A stretch of DNA of 64,000 nucleotides, from assembly GCA_963813895.1 (NCBI GenBank), contig CAWFAS010000005.1, positions 386,956 through 450,955 of the forward strand, written 5' to 3'. The notes under the pieces are model-generated. The model worked only from the letters and a program-made list of their open reading frames with translations, was not told where the DNA came from and did no database searches. A program made the position numbers and the translations under genes. Position 1 is the first letter of the stretch. Every line of letters begins with the position of its first letter. Shown here in pieces: positions 17,371-26,144 of this stretch. The DNA is from DASZWJ01 sp963813895. Its GTDB lineage: Bacteria; Pseudomonadota; Gammaproteobacteria; JAURND01.

Positions 17371-19893
17371 ATGGAACAATCATCCTCAGATGTCAAAAAA
17401 GTTAACTCTGATCCACTTATAGTTAGTGTCAACAACTTAAAAATATATGACTTAAAATACTCATCACACAGAGATGCTATTATCAAAAGCAATCATAATT
17501 CCAATTCCATCGAGGAAATACATCCTCCAGAAAATGATATGTTAGGAGTATTTCAAATTGACGGAGATGATATCGGATTTCGCGTTTATGCAAAACAAGA
17601 AATTAACGCTGAAACAGATATATGTATTTATGACGGAGAATTAATTACACGAACTCTCCAAGATGGTGAAATTCCGGAGTTTGACAAAAGCCAGGAAGAG
17701 GCAAAGTATAAAAACAATTTATCCAATGGAAAAAACCAAGAGTTAACTCAATCAGAGCGAACAAAACTAAAGTCTCATCTCGACAAACTTGAGCGCACCA
17801 TAGGAAATTATGCATTTATAGTAAATCAGACAGAGACTGAAATCGAAACTATCCTTGGCCATAAAAAAGCTGGCATTGCAAGTTTTGTAAATTGCAATCA
17901 TAGCGGATTTGCAAACGTCGTTGCCTGCATTATTAAACCAAAAAAACAAATCGTTTTTCGCACAACAAAAAAAATTCAGGAGGGAGAAGAGATACTTTTT
18001 GATTATGGAAATACCTATATTGATAGCGAAAATTTTAAACACTATTTTCCAATAGGAATTAGATCATCCCAGGAATTTTATGAATTAAATGAGGAACATT
18101 ATGGCAAAACAGTCAAACTGAGTGAAGCAGAAAAGCAACTTTTAGGGACTTCAGCCAGTCATTTATTAATCCCTAGTCATTATCAAAACGGGCAAGAAAT
18201 AGATGATGCCAGCAATTTCATCCCAATAATTGAGATGGGTAGGAAAAAAGAAAATGAAAAGTTAGAACCACTTGAAAAACAGCAATTCATTACTCCCCTT
18301 ATGTATGCGTTTTTGAAAAAAGATTACAAAAATATAAATAGATATATTACACAGGAAAATTTAATTTTTGTAACCGAAAATGGCCGCAGTGCTCTATCTA
18401 TTGCTAATAAAAGCATTGTGAAAAATAACAAAAAACAAGAAAATTTTCGAAACAAACTTATCAAGGCCATTAGAAATCTTTTCGATGAAATTGAATGGAG
18501 CAACAAAGCATTTCGTCAATATCTTAAAGATAATAATACAAAAATTGAGGACCAGATAGATTTGCCTGAAATTAAGAAAAATCTATCTAAGGAAGGGCGT
18601 GGCCAGCGAATTCGCATAAAAACTGAAAAGTTTAAGAATTATGAGCTTGAACTTCCGATCAGCAATAAAAAATCAAACAGCCCCCCCACAACCAAAGGAA
18701 GCGACAAAAGAAGTCGTAGGCCAACTGAAAAAGTAAAAAATTATGCGGACTCCAAAAAAAAACAAAATTACAAAAATAAAGCAAATCAGCAGACCAAAAT
18801 GAGAAGCAGCAATAAAAATGTCAACGATAAACTTGAAGACCCTATTCAAGTAAAATCGAGTCATGATCGATCTGAAAAAAAATCTAAAAAGCTAAATTCA
18901 GTATTTCAAAATAAAGAAAATCTGCCGACCACAACTACAGAAAGCAAAAAAAATCGCAAAAGAAAAGAGGAAGTAACCTTAGAAAATAAATCGTCCCTTG
19001 ATAATAATTTATCATCGAAAGGCTTTCAAAATAAAAAACAAAAAACAACACTTATAGGAATTAATTCAACCCTCTCTTTTTTCAATGGACAAAATACTTT
19101 TAACATACACAACAATAAACCTGACCGATATAATTATGATTATAATTTTTTATCCAGTTTAGGTGCAAACGATGAATTCACCGACGAACAAAACGAATTA
19201 ATCGATGAACATAACAAAATCATTGGTGTAATGAGGGTGTCAGCATGGGGAAGAATGTCGTATCAAGTCAACTTAGAAGATTTACTAGCTCCAACGATGA
19301 AATTTAGTTACCGATCAAAAATACTTACCACCGCCATCATGGAAGGGCCCTTTAAAGGCAAGACGCTTTTTGAAGCAGCCATTGAATTGAAAAATAACGA
19401 TGCATGTGCTCTAATGTGGGATTTTATTGCATTCGATGCGGCAAAGAAAGGAGAGGTAGCCGCTTTGTCCACTATCTTAAACTCACTTCCTTATGAGCAG
19501 GCAGTGGAATTAATCAGTAGGGGAGCACCGAATGAGATCGATAATGGCTTAACCGTTATGGCTATTGCAAAAAAATATAATCAACTGGAAATCACAAACC
19601 TAATAAGCAATTTCACTATTCAACCCAATATTAAAAATTGTGAACCGCTTGCCACCAGGCATAGTTCTAATTCTTCGCAGCAAGCAGGGCAAGGGATTGG
19701 CAGCAATTTAAATTTTGCATCTTCCTTTTTTAATCACTTGTCTCATGATCATCCATTATCAACTCCAGAATCATCTGAACCTTCGTCAATTAGGAGTTCT
19801 GCCCAAATTAACCCTCTCCCCACATCACAGTCTCCCGATCCTAGCTCATCGGAACAAACCGTGCAGAAGGAAATCGTTGATTTAACAAAGTAA
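17371..19893 (+). CDS. SET-domain protein with ankyrin-like C-terminus, nuclear effector candidate
   Basis: The 840-residue protein has a SET domain at about residues 58-215: GFRVYAKQEINAETDICIYD, then SFVNCNHSG (N176-H177-S178, the NHS motif) and EGEEILFDYG (E/FDY motif, 205-213). SET enzymes transfer methyl groups from SAM to protein lysines. Residues ~390-580 are Lys/Asn-rich, disordered, and contain basic clusters (KKNRKRKEE and others) that could be nuclear import signals. Helical, ankyrin-like segments follow at ~660-750. The protein ends EIVDLTK, which fits a SUMO-interacting motif. RomA/LegAS4 of Legionella combines SET and ankyrin domains and modifies host chromatin, so a similar role is likely but inferred. 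The frame is fully intact. Confidence 0.8.
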   Translation: MEQSSSDVKKVNSDPLIVSVNNLKIYDLKYSSHRDAIIKSNHNSNSIEEIHPPENDMLGVFQIDGDDIGFRVYAKQEINAETDICIYDGELITRTLQDGEIPEFDKSQEEAKYKNNLSNGKNQELTQSERTKLKSHLDKLERTIGNYAFIVNQTETEIETILGHKKAGIASFVNCNHSGFANVVACIIKPKKQIVFRTTKKIQEGEEILFDYGNTYIDSENFKHYFPIGIRSSQEFYELNEEHYGKTVKLSEAEKQLLGTSASHLLIPSHYQNGQEIDDASNFIPIIEMGRKKENEKLEPLEKQQFITPLMYAFLKKDYKNINRYITQENLIFVTENGRSALSIANKSIVKNNKKQENFRNKLIKAIRNLFDEIEWSNKAFRQYLKDNNTKIEDQIDLPEIKKNLSKEGRGQRIRIKTEKFKNYELELPISNKKSNSPPTTKGSDKRSRRPTEKVKNYADSKKKQNYKNKANQQTKMRSSNKNVNDKLEDPIQVKSSHDRSEKKSKKLNSVFQNKENLPTTTTESKKNRKRKEEVTLENKSSLDNNLSSKGFQNKKQKTTLIGINSTLSFFNGQNTFNIHNNKPDRYNYDYNFLSSLGANDEFTDEQNELIDEHNKIIGVMRVSAWGRMSYQVNLEDLLAPTMKFSYRSKILTTAIMEGPFKGKTLFEAAIELKNNDACALMWDFIAFDAAKKGEVAALSTILNSLPYEQAVELISRGAPNEIDNGLTVMAIAKKYNQLEITNLISNFTIQPNIKNCEPLATRHSSNSSQQAGQGIGSNLNFASSFFNHLSHDHPLSTPESSEPSSIRSSAQINPLPTSQSPDPSSSEQTVQKEIVDLTK

Positions 19894-19935
19894 TACCGTC
19901 AGCCTCAATTCCGGGCTTGGCAGCAATGCTATTGG

Positions 19936-20175
19936 CTATGCGATGTCAAAGGCTAGGCTGGGACTAACCGACCTGAAGAACGATTTGGTATGGAATTTTC
20001 TAATCCATTTTCTCAGGGCTGATTCGGATACGTTATTTAGCTCACAGCAGCTTTTAAAGCTTAAACCGCTTTCATGATACTCTTTGCAATGCTTCTTTCT
20101 TTGTTCATCAGTGTATGTAGATTTTTTACGTCCGGTGGTTTTCGGACTATCAACAGCTGCTATATTTTCAATCAT
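19936..20175 (-). CDS. Small helix-turn-helix protein, transposase-like
   Basis: With the start at 20175 (AGAGAGGTAAAACCTATG gives a ribosome-binding site) the product is 79 residues. TYTDEQRKKHCKEYHESG, then LSFKSCCELNNVSESALRKW, is a helix-turn-helix of the kind found in orfA of IS elements. No catalytic transposase part follows, so it is either an orphan IS fragment or a small regulator. A longer in-frame start at 20286 runs through repeat sequence and is less likely. Confidence 0.5.
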   Translation of the reverse strand: MIENIAAVDSPKTTGRKKSTYTDEQRKKHCKEYHESGLSFKSCCELNNVSESALRKWIRKFHTKSFFRSVSPSLAFDIA

Positions 20176-20239
20176 AGGTTTTACCTCTCTTAATGTATTT
20201 GGTAAAACCACAGTCGCTACCCGCATGATACCTTTGCAC

Positions 20240-20400
20240 CCCAAGACGGTGAGTTGTTGGATTGGCGCGGGCATTGGATCCTGCACTACGACGCGTAGTC
20301 GGGTCCAGCCACCACTTCGATACGCCTGACATTTCCTGCCCGCCTAGGGCCGGATGCTCCACATTATGCTAATGTATTAGGGTCTGTTGACAATTCGCCA
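20240..20400. repeat. GC-rich palindromic intergenic segment
   Basis: GC-rich sequence unlike its surroundings includes a near-perfect palindrome around ACTACGACGCGTAGT (20284-20298). At 20380 GGGTCTGTTGACAATTC resembles an IS terminal sequence. No gene is seen. Confidence 0.35.
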
Positions 20401-20494
20401 GGATGCCGCAGAATTAATCAATAATATAAATAGAGAAATCAAGGTTCATAATTTACAACACCTATCATGTATAGGTTAAACACGGGAGTCGCTT

Positions 20495-22027
20495 ATGTTA
20501 GAAAATAAAAATGTACAATCCCTAAAAGAAAAAGCACCAAACCTTATAGCGGAATTTCAAAGACTTCAAAAAGAGGGACGTATTTCTCACGAACAACGCC
20601 AATTCCTTACAAGTCCAAGATTTTTGTCAGCATTATCAAACATTGTTAATGCTGGAAAAATTAAAATCGAACCTGAACGATTAATTGAAGGAACTAGAGG
20701 TATTGCTACGACACAAATAGGCTTGCTTAAAGTAGACTATATTCTGGAACAGGTACTGGCCTTCGTAGCTACTGGCAGCATTACCTTCAAGCAATTTATT
20801 GCCCGAACTCCTACCAAAAACCAAATTTGTCTTTTATCACTAGACGAAAGATTTTTTGGTGAATTGTCAACTCTTATTGCTCTTGACAAGATAACGTTTC
20901 AAGAATTTTTTAATGAAACTCAAGGGATGAATAATTTTACGGTTACGTTTCTCTGGAACAAGAAGAATTTTGAAAAAACATTCGCTTTTATAGAAACTAT
21001 AGGAATAACCCTTAGGCAATTTATTGAAGAGGTGAATAAATTCAATATTGAGAGAGAATCTGTTGCTGGAAAGCGCGCAGCAACAGCACGCATCAAACTA
21101 CTTTGTAACGAAAAATTTTTTTATAAATTTTTAACATCTATTGCTAACAAAGACCCAGCCATCTCTGAGGAACTTAGGAGCGCTACTGCAGATCTAACGG
21201 AGCTGCAATTCTCTTTACTTACAACTGAAGCGTTTTTAAATAGATTGTCTGCTGTTATTGATACACGCAGAATTAGCCTTGATTATTTTATTAGAAACAC
21301 TAAGCAATGGAACACAACGCGTTTGAAAAAAATTGAGGATGATTCTGATGCAAATAAGGATCCTCACTTATGGACATTAAAAGCCGGCCTCTGTCTTTTG
21401 CTTAGTACTATGAAAATTGTATGGCACTTAAAGTTGAATCGACATCAGCTTGTTGGCAGGCTGTGTGGCCTTAGCGAAGCACAAGTAGATCCGTCAAGGT
21501 TTAGTGAATGGCATGCTGAACTTGCGACAAGGGGAGAGCCATACGAAAATTACGGGAGGTTGTCAGAACATCAAGCAAAGGGGATTTGCTATGGCTTGAC
21601 ATTGTCACAAGTAGATCATTTATGGTTTAAGAAACAGCATGCTGAACTGGCAGAAAAGGGAGTGCCATATGATAAATACAATTACAAAACAGACGAACTT
21701 GTATTGCGGTCTATAGCTATGGAATCTTATCGTTCCGAGCGGGCGATGGTTCCAGAAGATACCGAGTTTCTTGATGAAAAAATTCCTAATAAATCAAATC
21801 ACAGGCCGCTAGATGATAAGAAACAAATGTCTGGCAAATCAGCGCAGCTAGATTCATCTTCTAATAAGCAAATTTTTTGGAATAATAGTAGTTCAGCCGG
21901 GAGTAGTAGTTCAGCCAGGAGTAGTAGTTCAGCACTTAATCTTACTGATAGTGGTCGGACTCAAGAAACAGAACGATCTAGCGGACTCAGTATGGGCGGA
22001 AGTAACGGTGAAGATGGAAAATATTGA
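20495..22027 (+). CDS. Helical tandem-repeat protein of unknown family, effector candidate
   Basis: The 510-residue protein is not recognised. Residues ~35-275 contain about five loose repeats of ~45-50 residues with the pattern F-L-x(6)-I-x(4)-I-x(3)-FI, such as DERFFGELSTLIALDKITFQ and TEAFLNRLSAVIDTRRISLD. A second repeat type occurs twice at ~330-415: GLSEAQVDPSRFSEWHAELA and GLTLSQVDHLWFKKQHAELA, each followed by xxGxPYxxY. The C-terminus is low-complexity Ser/Ala-rich (SSSAGSSSSARSSSS). There is no signal peptide. The ATG follows CACGGGAGTCGCTT. The repeats suggest a protein-binding scaffold; its effector nature is inferred from composition and neighbours. Confidence 0.6.
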   Translation: MLENKNVQSLKEKAPNLIAEFQRLQKEGRISHEQRQFLTSPRFLSALSNIVNAGKIKIEPERLIEGTRGIATTQIGLLKVDYILEQVLAFVATGSITFKQFIARTPTKNQICLLSLDERFFGELSTLIALDKITFQEFFNETQGMNNFTVTFLWNKKNFEKTFAFIETIGITLRQFIEEVNKFNIERESVAGKRAATARIKLLCNEKFFYKFLTSIANKDPAISEELRSATADLTELQFSLLTTEAFLNRLSAVIDTRRISLDYFIRNTKQWNTTRLKKIEDDSDANKDPHLWTLKAGLCLLLSTMKIVWHLKLNRHQLVGRLCGLSEAQVDPSRFSEWHAELATRGEPYENYGRLSEHQAKGICYGLTLSQVDHLWFKKQHAELAEKGVPYDKYNYKTDELVLRSIAMESYRSERAMVPEDTEFLDEKIPNKSNHRPLDDKKQMSGKSAQLDSSSNKQIFWNNSSSAGSSSSARSSSSALNLTDSGRTQETERSSGLSMGGSNGEDGKY

Positions 22028-22203
22028 ATTGATCCTTAAATTTGAACTTTGGACAAAATTAACTAAATTTAAAACCATTTATGCAAGCATTCTTCTTGTA
22101 TCTTGGGAATTTAAAGTGTTATTTTCTATCGGATTACAGTAAGCGGTAATTAAACCACATTATAGAAAAAATTACCTTAAATCGCACTGCATCAACAAGT
22201 TTT

Positions 22204-23118
22204 TTGCCAGAAAATGACCCAACACTCCCCAGCAATTTGCAAGAAACTAAGGAGGATAACCTTCCGAAAATTAGCCCATTCGATTTCTCAGATCGAAATG
22301 AGCCCAATTTTTATCAGAAATTTTTGCCCTGCGAATTGGAGAGGGAGGATAAGGAAATAATAATATTAGACCAAGCGCAGCAAGATAGTTTAAAGAACTT
22401 AGGCCTTAGTAAAGAGGATCTAAAGTCCTCAAATGATTTTAAAAGTCTTATAGAAGCTCGTTATAGACATCTACGTGAAACTAATAATTTGGCTATAGAA
22501 CATCAATCAGAAGAATACAAAAAATTAGTTAAATCCTTGCCATCGCTAAATCTGGATCCACCCGAGATGTTCACATCTGCTATCGATAGCGCTTTTAAAA
22601 CTCTCAATTTAAGGAAAGGCTGTAGGGTGTCAGAGCTAGGTGAAGCCTATAAAGCAATTTGTAAGGAAACGATGAAGATCCAACAAGGGTATAAGCCTCC
22701 TCCTGAAAAGAAACAAGCTTATGAAAAATTATGTGAATTAGAAAAATTTTCAGGCTTTAAGCTAGCTAATGAGATAGAAAATGAGTGCAAAAATGAGCTC
22801 ATTCAAGGATTTAATAGTAAGAGTAAGCTAAGGCTAAATTTTAGCAAAAATCAAGAAGACACTTTTGGCAAGTCTTCTGTCCCCCCATTGGGCAGATTAC
22901 CCGATAAATGTCTAAATCCGTTATCAACTCCGGAGATAAAGAAAAAACCTGTGGATGAAAAAAAGAGGGCTTTAAAAGGGCCGATAGCTGGTCAAACTAG
23001 ATTCTTGCCTTACCCAAAACACCCCGGGCGTGACTCAAAACTTTCAACTGTTGCCAAGAAGCAAGAGGACCAATATGACTACGGAAAGTGGAAGAAAACT
23101 GGAGGGTCGCAGCACTAG
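22204..23118 (+). CDS. Hydrophilic unknown protein, start uncertain
   Basis: The frame is open from about 22150, but the only usual start codon before the conserved-looking part is TTG at 22204, without a ribosome-binding site. The product (~304 residues) is hydrophilic and rich in Lys/Glu, with likely helices at residues 75-115 and 140-195 and a basic C-terminus (KKQEDQYDYGKWKKTGGSQH). No domain is recognised. Either translation starts at a rare codon or the 5' end has been lost, making it a pseudogene. It follows another effector candidate in the same direction. Confidence 0.45.
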   Translation: MPENDPTLPSNLQETKEDNLPKISPFDFSDRNEPNFYQKFLPCELEREDKEIIILDQAQQDSLKNLGLSKEDLKSSNDFKSLIEARYRHLRETNNLAIEHQSEEYKKLVKSLPSLNLDPPEMFTSAIDSAFKTLNLRKGCRVSELGEAYKAICKETMKIQQGYKPPPEKKQAYEKLCELEKFSGFKLANEIENECKNELIQGFNSKSKLRLNFSKNQEDTFGKSSVPPLGRLPDKCLNPLSTPEIKKKPVDEKKRALKGPIAGQTRFLPYPKHPGRDSKLSTVAKKQEDQYDYGKWKKTGGSQH

Positions 23119-23288
23119 CCGCCAGAAGGCTGAAGTACAGGATGTAGTGCGTTATTGCTATAAGCTATATGAGAGGTGCGCAGTTTTATTATTATGTTTT
23201 GCTATCACTTGTAACCAACGTATTCATGCGATCTGCTTGTGAATGATTAGAATAGGTTGACCAACTTGGGAAATACTCCTCAGCTTGA
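23119..23288. repeat. Dispersed repeat GAAGGNTGAAGTACAGGATGTA
   Basis: At 23127-23150 the sequence GAAGGCTGAAGTACAGGATG occurs. Closely related copies lie at 39567-39590 and 42715-42740, both inside palindromic elements. Confidence 0.55.
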
Positions 23289-23420
23289 TTACCCCATACC
23301 TTCCAGCCTTTCCGAGTACCTCGGTGGATCTACAAGAATAGTATTAAAATGCTTCCCCCCATATTTGGCTATTAGATCACTTCCCGCATCATGTATCGTA
23401 TTTGATTTTTTGTTACTCAT
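23289..23420 (-). pseudogene. MT-A70-like adenine methyltransferase, N-terminal fragment
   Basis: From ATG 23420 the frame reads MSNKKSNTIHDAGSDLIAKY, then GGKHFNTILVDPP, ending in the DPP of the catalytic DPPW motif before diverging and stopping. That is the opening of MT-A70-family DNA adenine methyltransferases. It begins 5 bp after the stop of a BglII-like restriction gene, so the two formed a restriction-modification operon. More than 80% of the enzyme is missing. Confidence 0.65.
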
Positions 23421-23425
23421 GGTTG

Positions 23426-23847
23426 CTACCAATCGGTAATTAATTTTGGAGTAATACCAAATACTAAAACGGGACACCCGCCGTGTCGACCAGCATTCAA
23501 ACGATAAAGCAGTTTACCCATCCAGGTAGTGCTCGCCCCATATTTAGCTCTCACATTCTTAATTTGTCCTTCTTTTGGACCGCTCTTGTGTAAATCGATT
23601 TCACCAGTTTTGTTAGTTGTGGCACCACTTGGAAAACTGGGTTTAAGCTGGCGCTGCGTGTCACCATGACCCCTGCGCTAATTAATCCACATTCATGGAA
23701 AGCGCGGAATGCATATAAAACACGGTCAAATGTTTGGTCTTTGGAATTCCATTCTAAGTCAAAAGCCACTCGGCCCTTTACGTAATCAATTTTATGTCCA
23801 TCAATGAAGTTTTCAATCATGCGTGAGATACACTCTAAACGCTTCAC
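23426..23847 (-). pseudogene. BglII/BstYI-type restriction endonuclease, truncated and frameshifted
   Basis: The first part reads GRVAFDLEWNSKDQTFDR with LYAFRAFHECGLISAG, including the catalytic D-x-E-x-N-x-K pattern of Endonuc-BglII proteins (PF09195). In the adjacent frame, from about 23640, it continues TGEIDLHKSGPKEGQIKN and KYGASTTWMGKLL with RLNAGRHGGCPVLVFGITPK, the signature C-terminus of that family, ending at TAG 23428-23426. A frameshift near 23640 separates the two, and the N-terminal ~60-70 residues are missing. It is certainly inactive. Confidence 0.75.
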
Positions 23848-24009
23848 TTTTTTAATCTAAAAATCAAACCAAGCTCTCGATTTTTTTCATGAGAAATATT
23901 ATTTCTTCATTAGTTACTTGTACTCAAAAATCCGACGCACTGCATCGGAAATCAGATATACCCTTCCATTCAAGCCTATCATGAACTCAATATAGGGGCT
24001 AATGCGAAT

Positions 24010-24240
24010 TCAATGAGCAAGCTTGGATTTCTTCAACAAATGAGGGGCTTCCAGCACTAGCTCAAATAATTTTTTATTGCTCTGCTGATTTAAAGAAGCC
24101 AATCCCATCCGGATTACTTGACTATCGGTGACTACTTGCCTTTCATCAAGCAATTTTTCTCTAATCTTTTCAATTAACTCAAGGTCGGCATGAGTAAATG
24201 TAAAGGTTTTCCTGATAGCTTTTGATTTTGTTTGGCTCAA
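24010..24240 (-). CDS. Small ribbon-helix-helix/antitoxin-like protein
   Basis: Starting at TTG 24240 (GGAG eight bases upstream) the product is 76 residues: MSQTKSKAIRKTFTFTHADL and so on. KTFTFTHADLELIEKIRE, then TDSQVIRMGLASL, fits a ribbon-helix-helix fold (one strand and two helices) used by antitoxins and plasmid regulators. An alternative upstream TTG at 24333 has no ribosome-binding site. It is divergent from the toxin remnant at 24422, so an operator may lie between them. Confidence 0.5.
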   Translation of the reverse strand: MSQTKSKAIRKTFTFTHADLELIEKIREKLLDERQVVTDSQVIRMGLASLNQQSNKKLFELVLEAPHLLKKSKLAH

Positions 24241-24421
24241 GATTTTTTCTCCGTCGTCAATTTTACGGTAATGTGAATAGCCACAAAAAAGCTTACTATA
24301 TGAATAGGACGCTTGACAAGTTAATGGGAGCAACTAAGACAAACTGTTAATGAATACCAAGTGATACAAGGCGCAAAGTTGATTTTAAACCCCATTGGGG
24401 TATACTTTTATTTGGACGGAT

Positions 24422-24943
24422 ATGAATTTACTTACCGTAGTAGAAACTCCAGAATTTATAAAACAAGTCCAGGCATTATGGGATGAATCTGTCCTAAGGG
24501 AGTTTATTAATTTTATTGCCCAGAATCCTACTATGGGCGACCTTAGGGCTTGTGCAAGAATAACTTCCCTTTTTAGGGCTCATTTTGGGCTCACCTTCGG
24601 ACGTTTTGTCTTTCAGAAAAACGCTTACATAGAACGACTATGCGCACATTTTTCTGAAAAACAAAACATCCAAATCTGAACCCAATCTAAACCCTAAAAA
24701 GGGAAGTTATTCTTGCACAAGCCCTTACCCGGAACTGGCGATGCTCGTAAAATTCGTTGGGCGAGTGACGCCAATAAAGGAAAGCGAGGTGGAGCGAGGG
24801 TAATTTATTATTACCATAGTGATCAGATGCCGATTTTCTTATTCACGGCTTATGCTAAAAATTAAAAAGATAATCTAACTATGGGTGAGAAACAAGCCTT
24901 GCACAAAATTATCCAATTAATAGAAAAGAATTATGGGAAGTGA
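24422..24943 (+). pseudogene. RelE/HigB-like toxin, disrupted by a MITE and a nonsense codon
   Basis: The N-terminal part reads MNLLTVVETPEFIKQVQAL and FINFIAQNPTMGDL. After the MITE the sequence resumes LPGTGDARKIRWAS, GGARVIYYYHSDQ and IFLFTAYAKN. This is the classic RelE/HigB core (GDxIPGTGGxRKxRW, then GGxRVIYYY). A TAA at 24863-24865 replaces the expected Glu in AKNEKDNLT, so the toxin is dead twice over. The original stop TGA (24941) overlaps the antitoxin start region, showing the former operon. Confidence 0.8.
24545..24725. repeat. MITE of 181 bp inside the toxin gene
   Basis: The ends AGGGCTTGTGCAAGAATAAC and their exact reverse complement form 34-bp inverted repeats. TTA on both sides (24543-24545 and 24725-24727) is a possible 3-bp target duplication. 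An inner palindrome lies around 24615-24665. No transposase is encoded. Confidence 0.85.
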
Positions 24944-24948
24944 CAGAC

Positions 24949-25245
24949 ATGAGCAAAATCGGAGAAAGTTTATTGAAAGGTGCTGAGGAAGCGCTGACTT
25001 ATGCTAGAGGGCAGACAAAGGGACATAAGATCCATAAAATAAAAGTACCTAAACAAGTTGATGTGCGTTCCATTCGTGTTAAGTTGCATATGTCGCGGAG
25101 GGAATTCGCGGATCATTTTGGTTTTTCTATTAGAACTCTTGAGAAATGGGAGCAAGGGGTAAGGCAGCCTGAAGGGGCGGCGAGGGCTTATTTGGTGGTT
25201 ATTGATCGGAATCCTAAGGCTGTAGAAAAAGCTTTAAATGGGTAA
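24949..25245 (+). CDS. XRE-family antitoxin (NadS/HigA-like)
   Basis: The 98-residue protein begins MSKIGESLLKGAEEALTYAR, typical of NadS-like antitoxins. A helix-turn-helix follows: SRREFADHFGFSIRTLEKWE. Such proteins bind and neutralise a RelE/HigB toxin and repress their own promoter. The start at 24949 has GGGAAG upstream; a GTG at 24940 overlapping the toxin stop is also possible. The cognate toxin upstream is broken, so this is an orphan antitoxin that may still act as a repressor. Confidence 0.82.
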   Translation: MSKIGESLLKGAEEALTYARGQTKGHKIHKIKVPKQVDVRSIRVKLHMSRREFADHFGFSIRTLEKWEQGVRQPEGAARAYLVVIDRNPKAVEKALNG

Positions 25246-25424
25246 AGTGTAAAGAAAGCTTTGCTAATTTTTTAAGCCAAATCAATGAGTAAATTTTTGA
25301 TGTGGCGTTGATTTTTTTTTGTGAGCTATTGAATGTATAAGGTGTAACAAAAAAATCATCATTCTGTTTCCTGCAGATTTATTTAGGTAAAATTTATTTA
25401 CGATGAGTTAGAAATGAGTTAGAC

Positions 25425-25580
25425 CAAAAAATATCTCAAAGAATAAATAAGCTAGTATCATTAGAGAAAGAAATAGAATCATTAACAAATAATGAATTCT
25501 CTTCCTCAGATAGATATTATACTGATATTTATGTGGTAGCAGTAGTGGATCGAACTCTGAAAACATGTGGAATTAAATAA
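25425..25580 (+). pseudogene. C-terminal remnant of an unknown protein
   Basis: An open frame without a start codon reads DQKISQRINKLVSLEKEIES, then DRYYTDIYVVAVVDRTLKTC, and stops at 25580. The composition is protein-like but the family is not recognised. Confidence 0.35.
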
Positions 25581-25879
25581 TTATTTTAATTATTTTTCAA
25601 AAAGAAACACTTTTCCAGGGAATCAGTTACTAGCTAACACCTAAAGTTTGACTAAATTTTGTCACCCTCAGTAGGAATCAGTGGCTCTTGGTGTCAGTAG
25701 GCGGCCGCGCAAAATCTTCTATGTGTCATCAGTGGGAGAAGTGATACGGCGTTTGTTAAAAAAACAAGGGATCATTCAGGGGCATCTGGATTTATGCCAT
25801 CAAAGGCAAAAATCCAGATTTGACCCCCGGTCTCCTTGACCCCCTGTCTCCCTGGGAAGAACATGAACCGCGGATGTGG
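25581..25879. repeat. Intergenic region with the uninterrupted intron-target palindrome
   Basis: At 25779-25836 the sequence reads GGGGCATCTGGATTTATGCC, then ATCAAAGGCAAAAATCCAGA, then TTTGACCCCC. This imperfect palindrome matches the combined exon sequences of introns A and B, so it looks like an empty insertion site. No gene is seen in 25581-25770. Confidence 0.6.
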
Positions 25880-26120
25880 CACGGTGAGCAACCACTGAAA
25901 AGTAAAACTTTTGTTTTGACGGGAACGCTGGATAGCATGACGCGGGACCAAGCCAAAGAGAGAATTCAGCAGCTGGGGGGCAAGGTGAGCGGCAGTGTAT
26001 CGAAAAAAACCAGTTATGTGGGGTGCTGAACCGGGATCTAAATTGACCAAGGCAGCGGAGCTGGGGGTGGCGGTGTTGTCTGAGGCCGAGTTTTTGCAAT
26101 TATTGCGGGTTATAGTTTAG
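25880..26120 (+). pseudogene. ligA: DNA ligase (LigA) BRCT-domain fragment
   Basis: The frame reads QPLKSKTFVLTGTLDSMTRD and QAKERIQQLGGKVSGSVSKK with TSYV. After a 2-bp deletion near 26022 it continues GAEPGSKLTKAAELGVAVLS and EAEFLQLL, with a natural stop at 26118. This is the C-terminal BRCT domain of NAD-dependent DNA ligase. Only ~75 codons are present and they are frameshifted; the functional gene must be elsewhere. The fragment probably arrived by duplication or through repeat-mediated rearrangement. Confidence 0.85.
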
Positions 26121-26144
26121 CGCACTGTATTTTATCTTCTCCGT

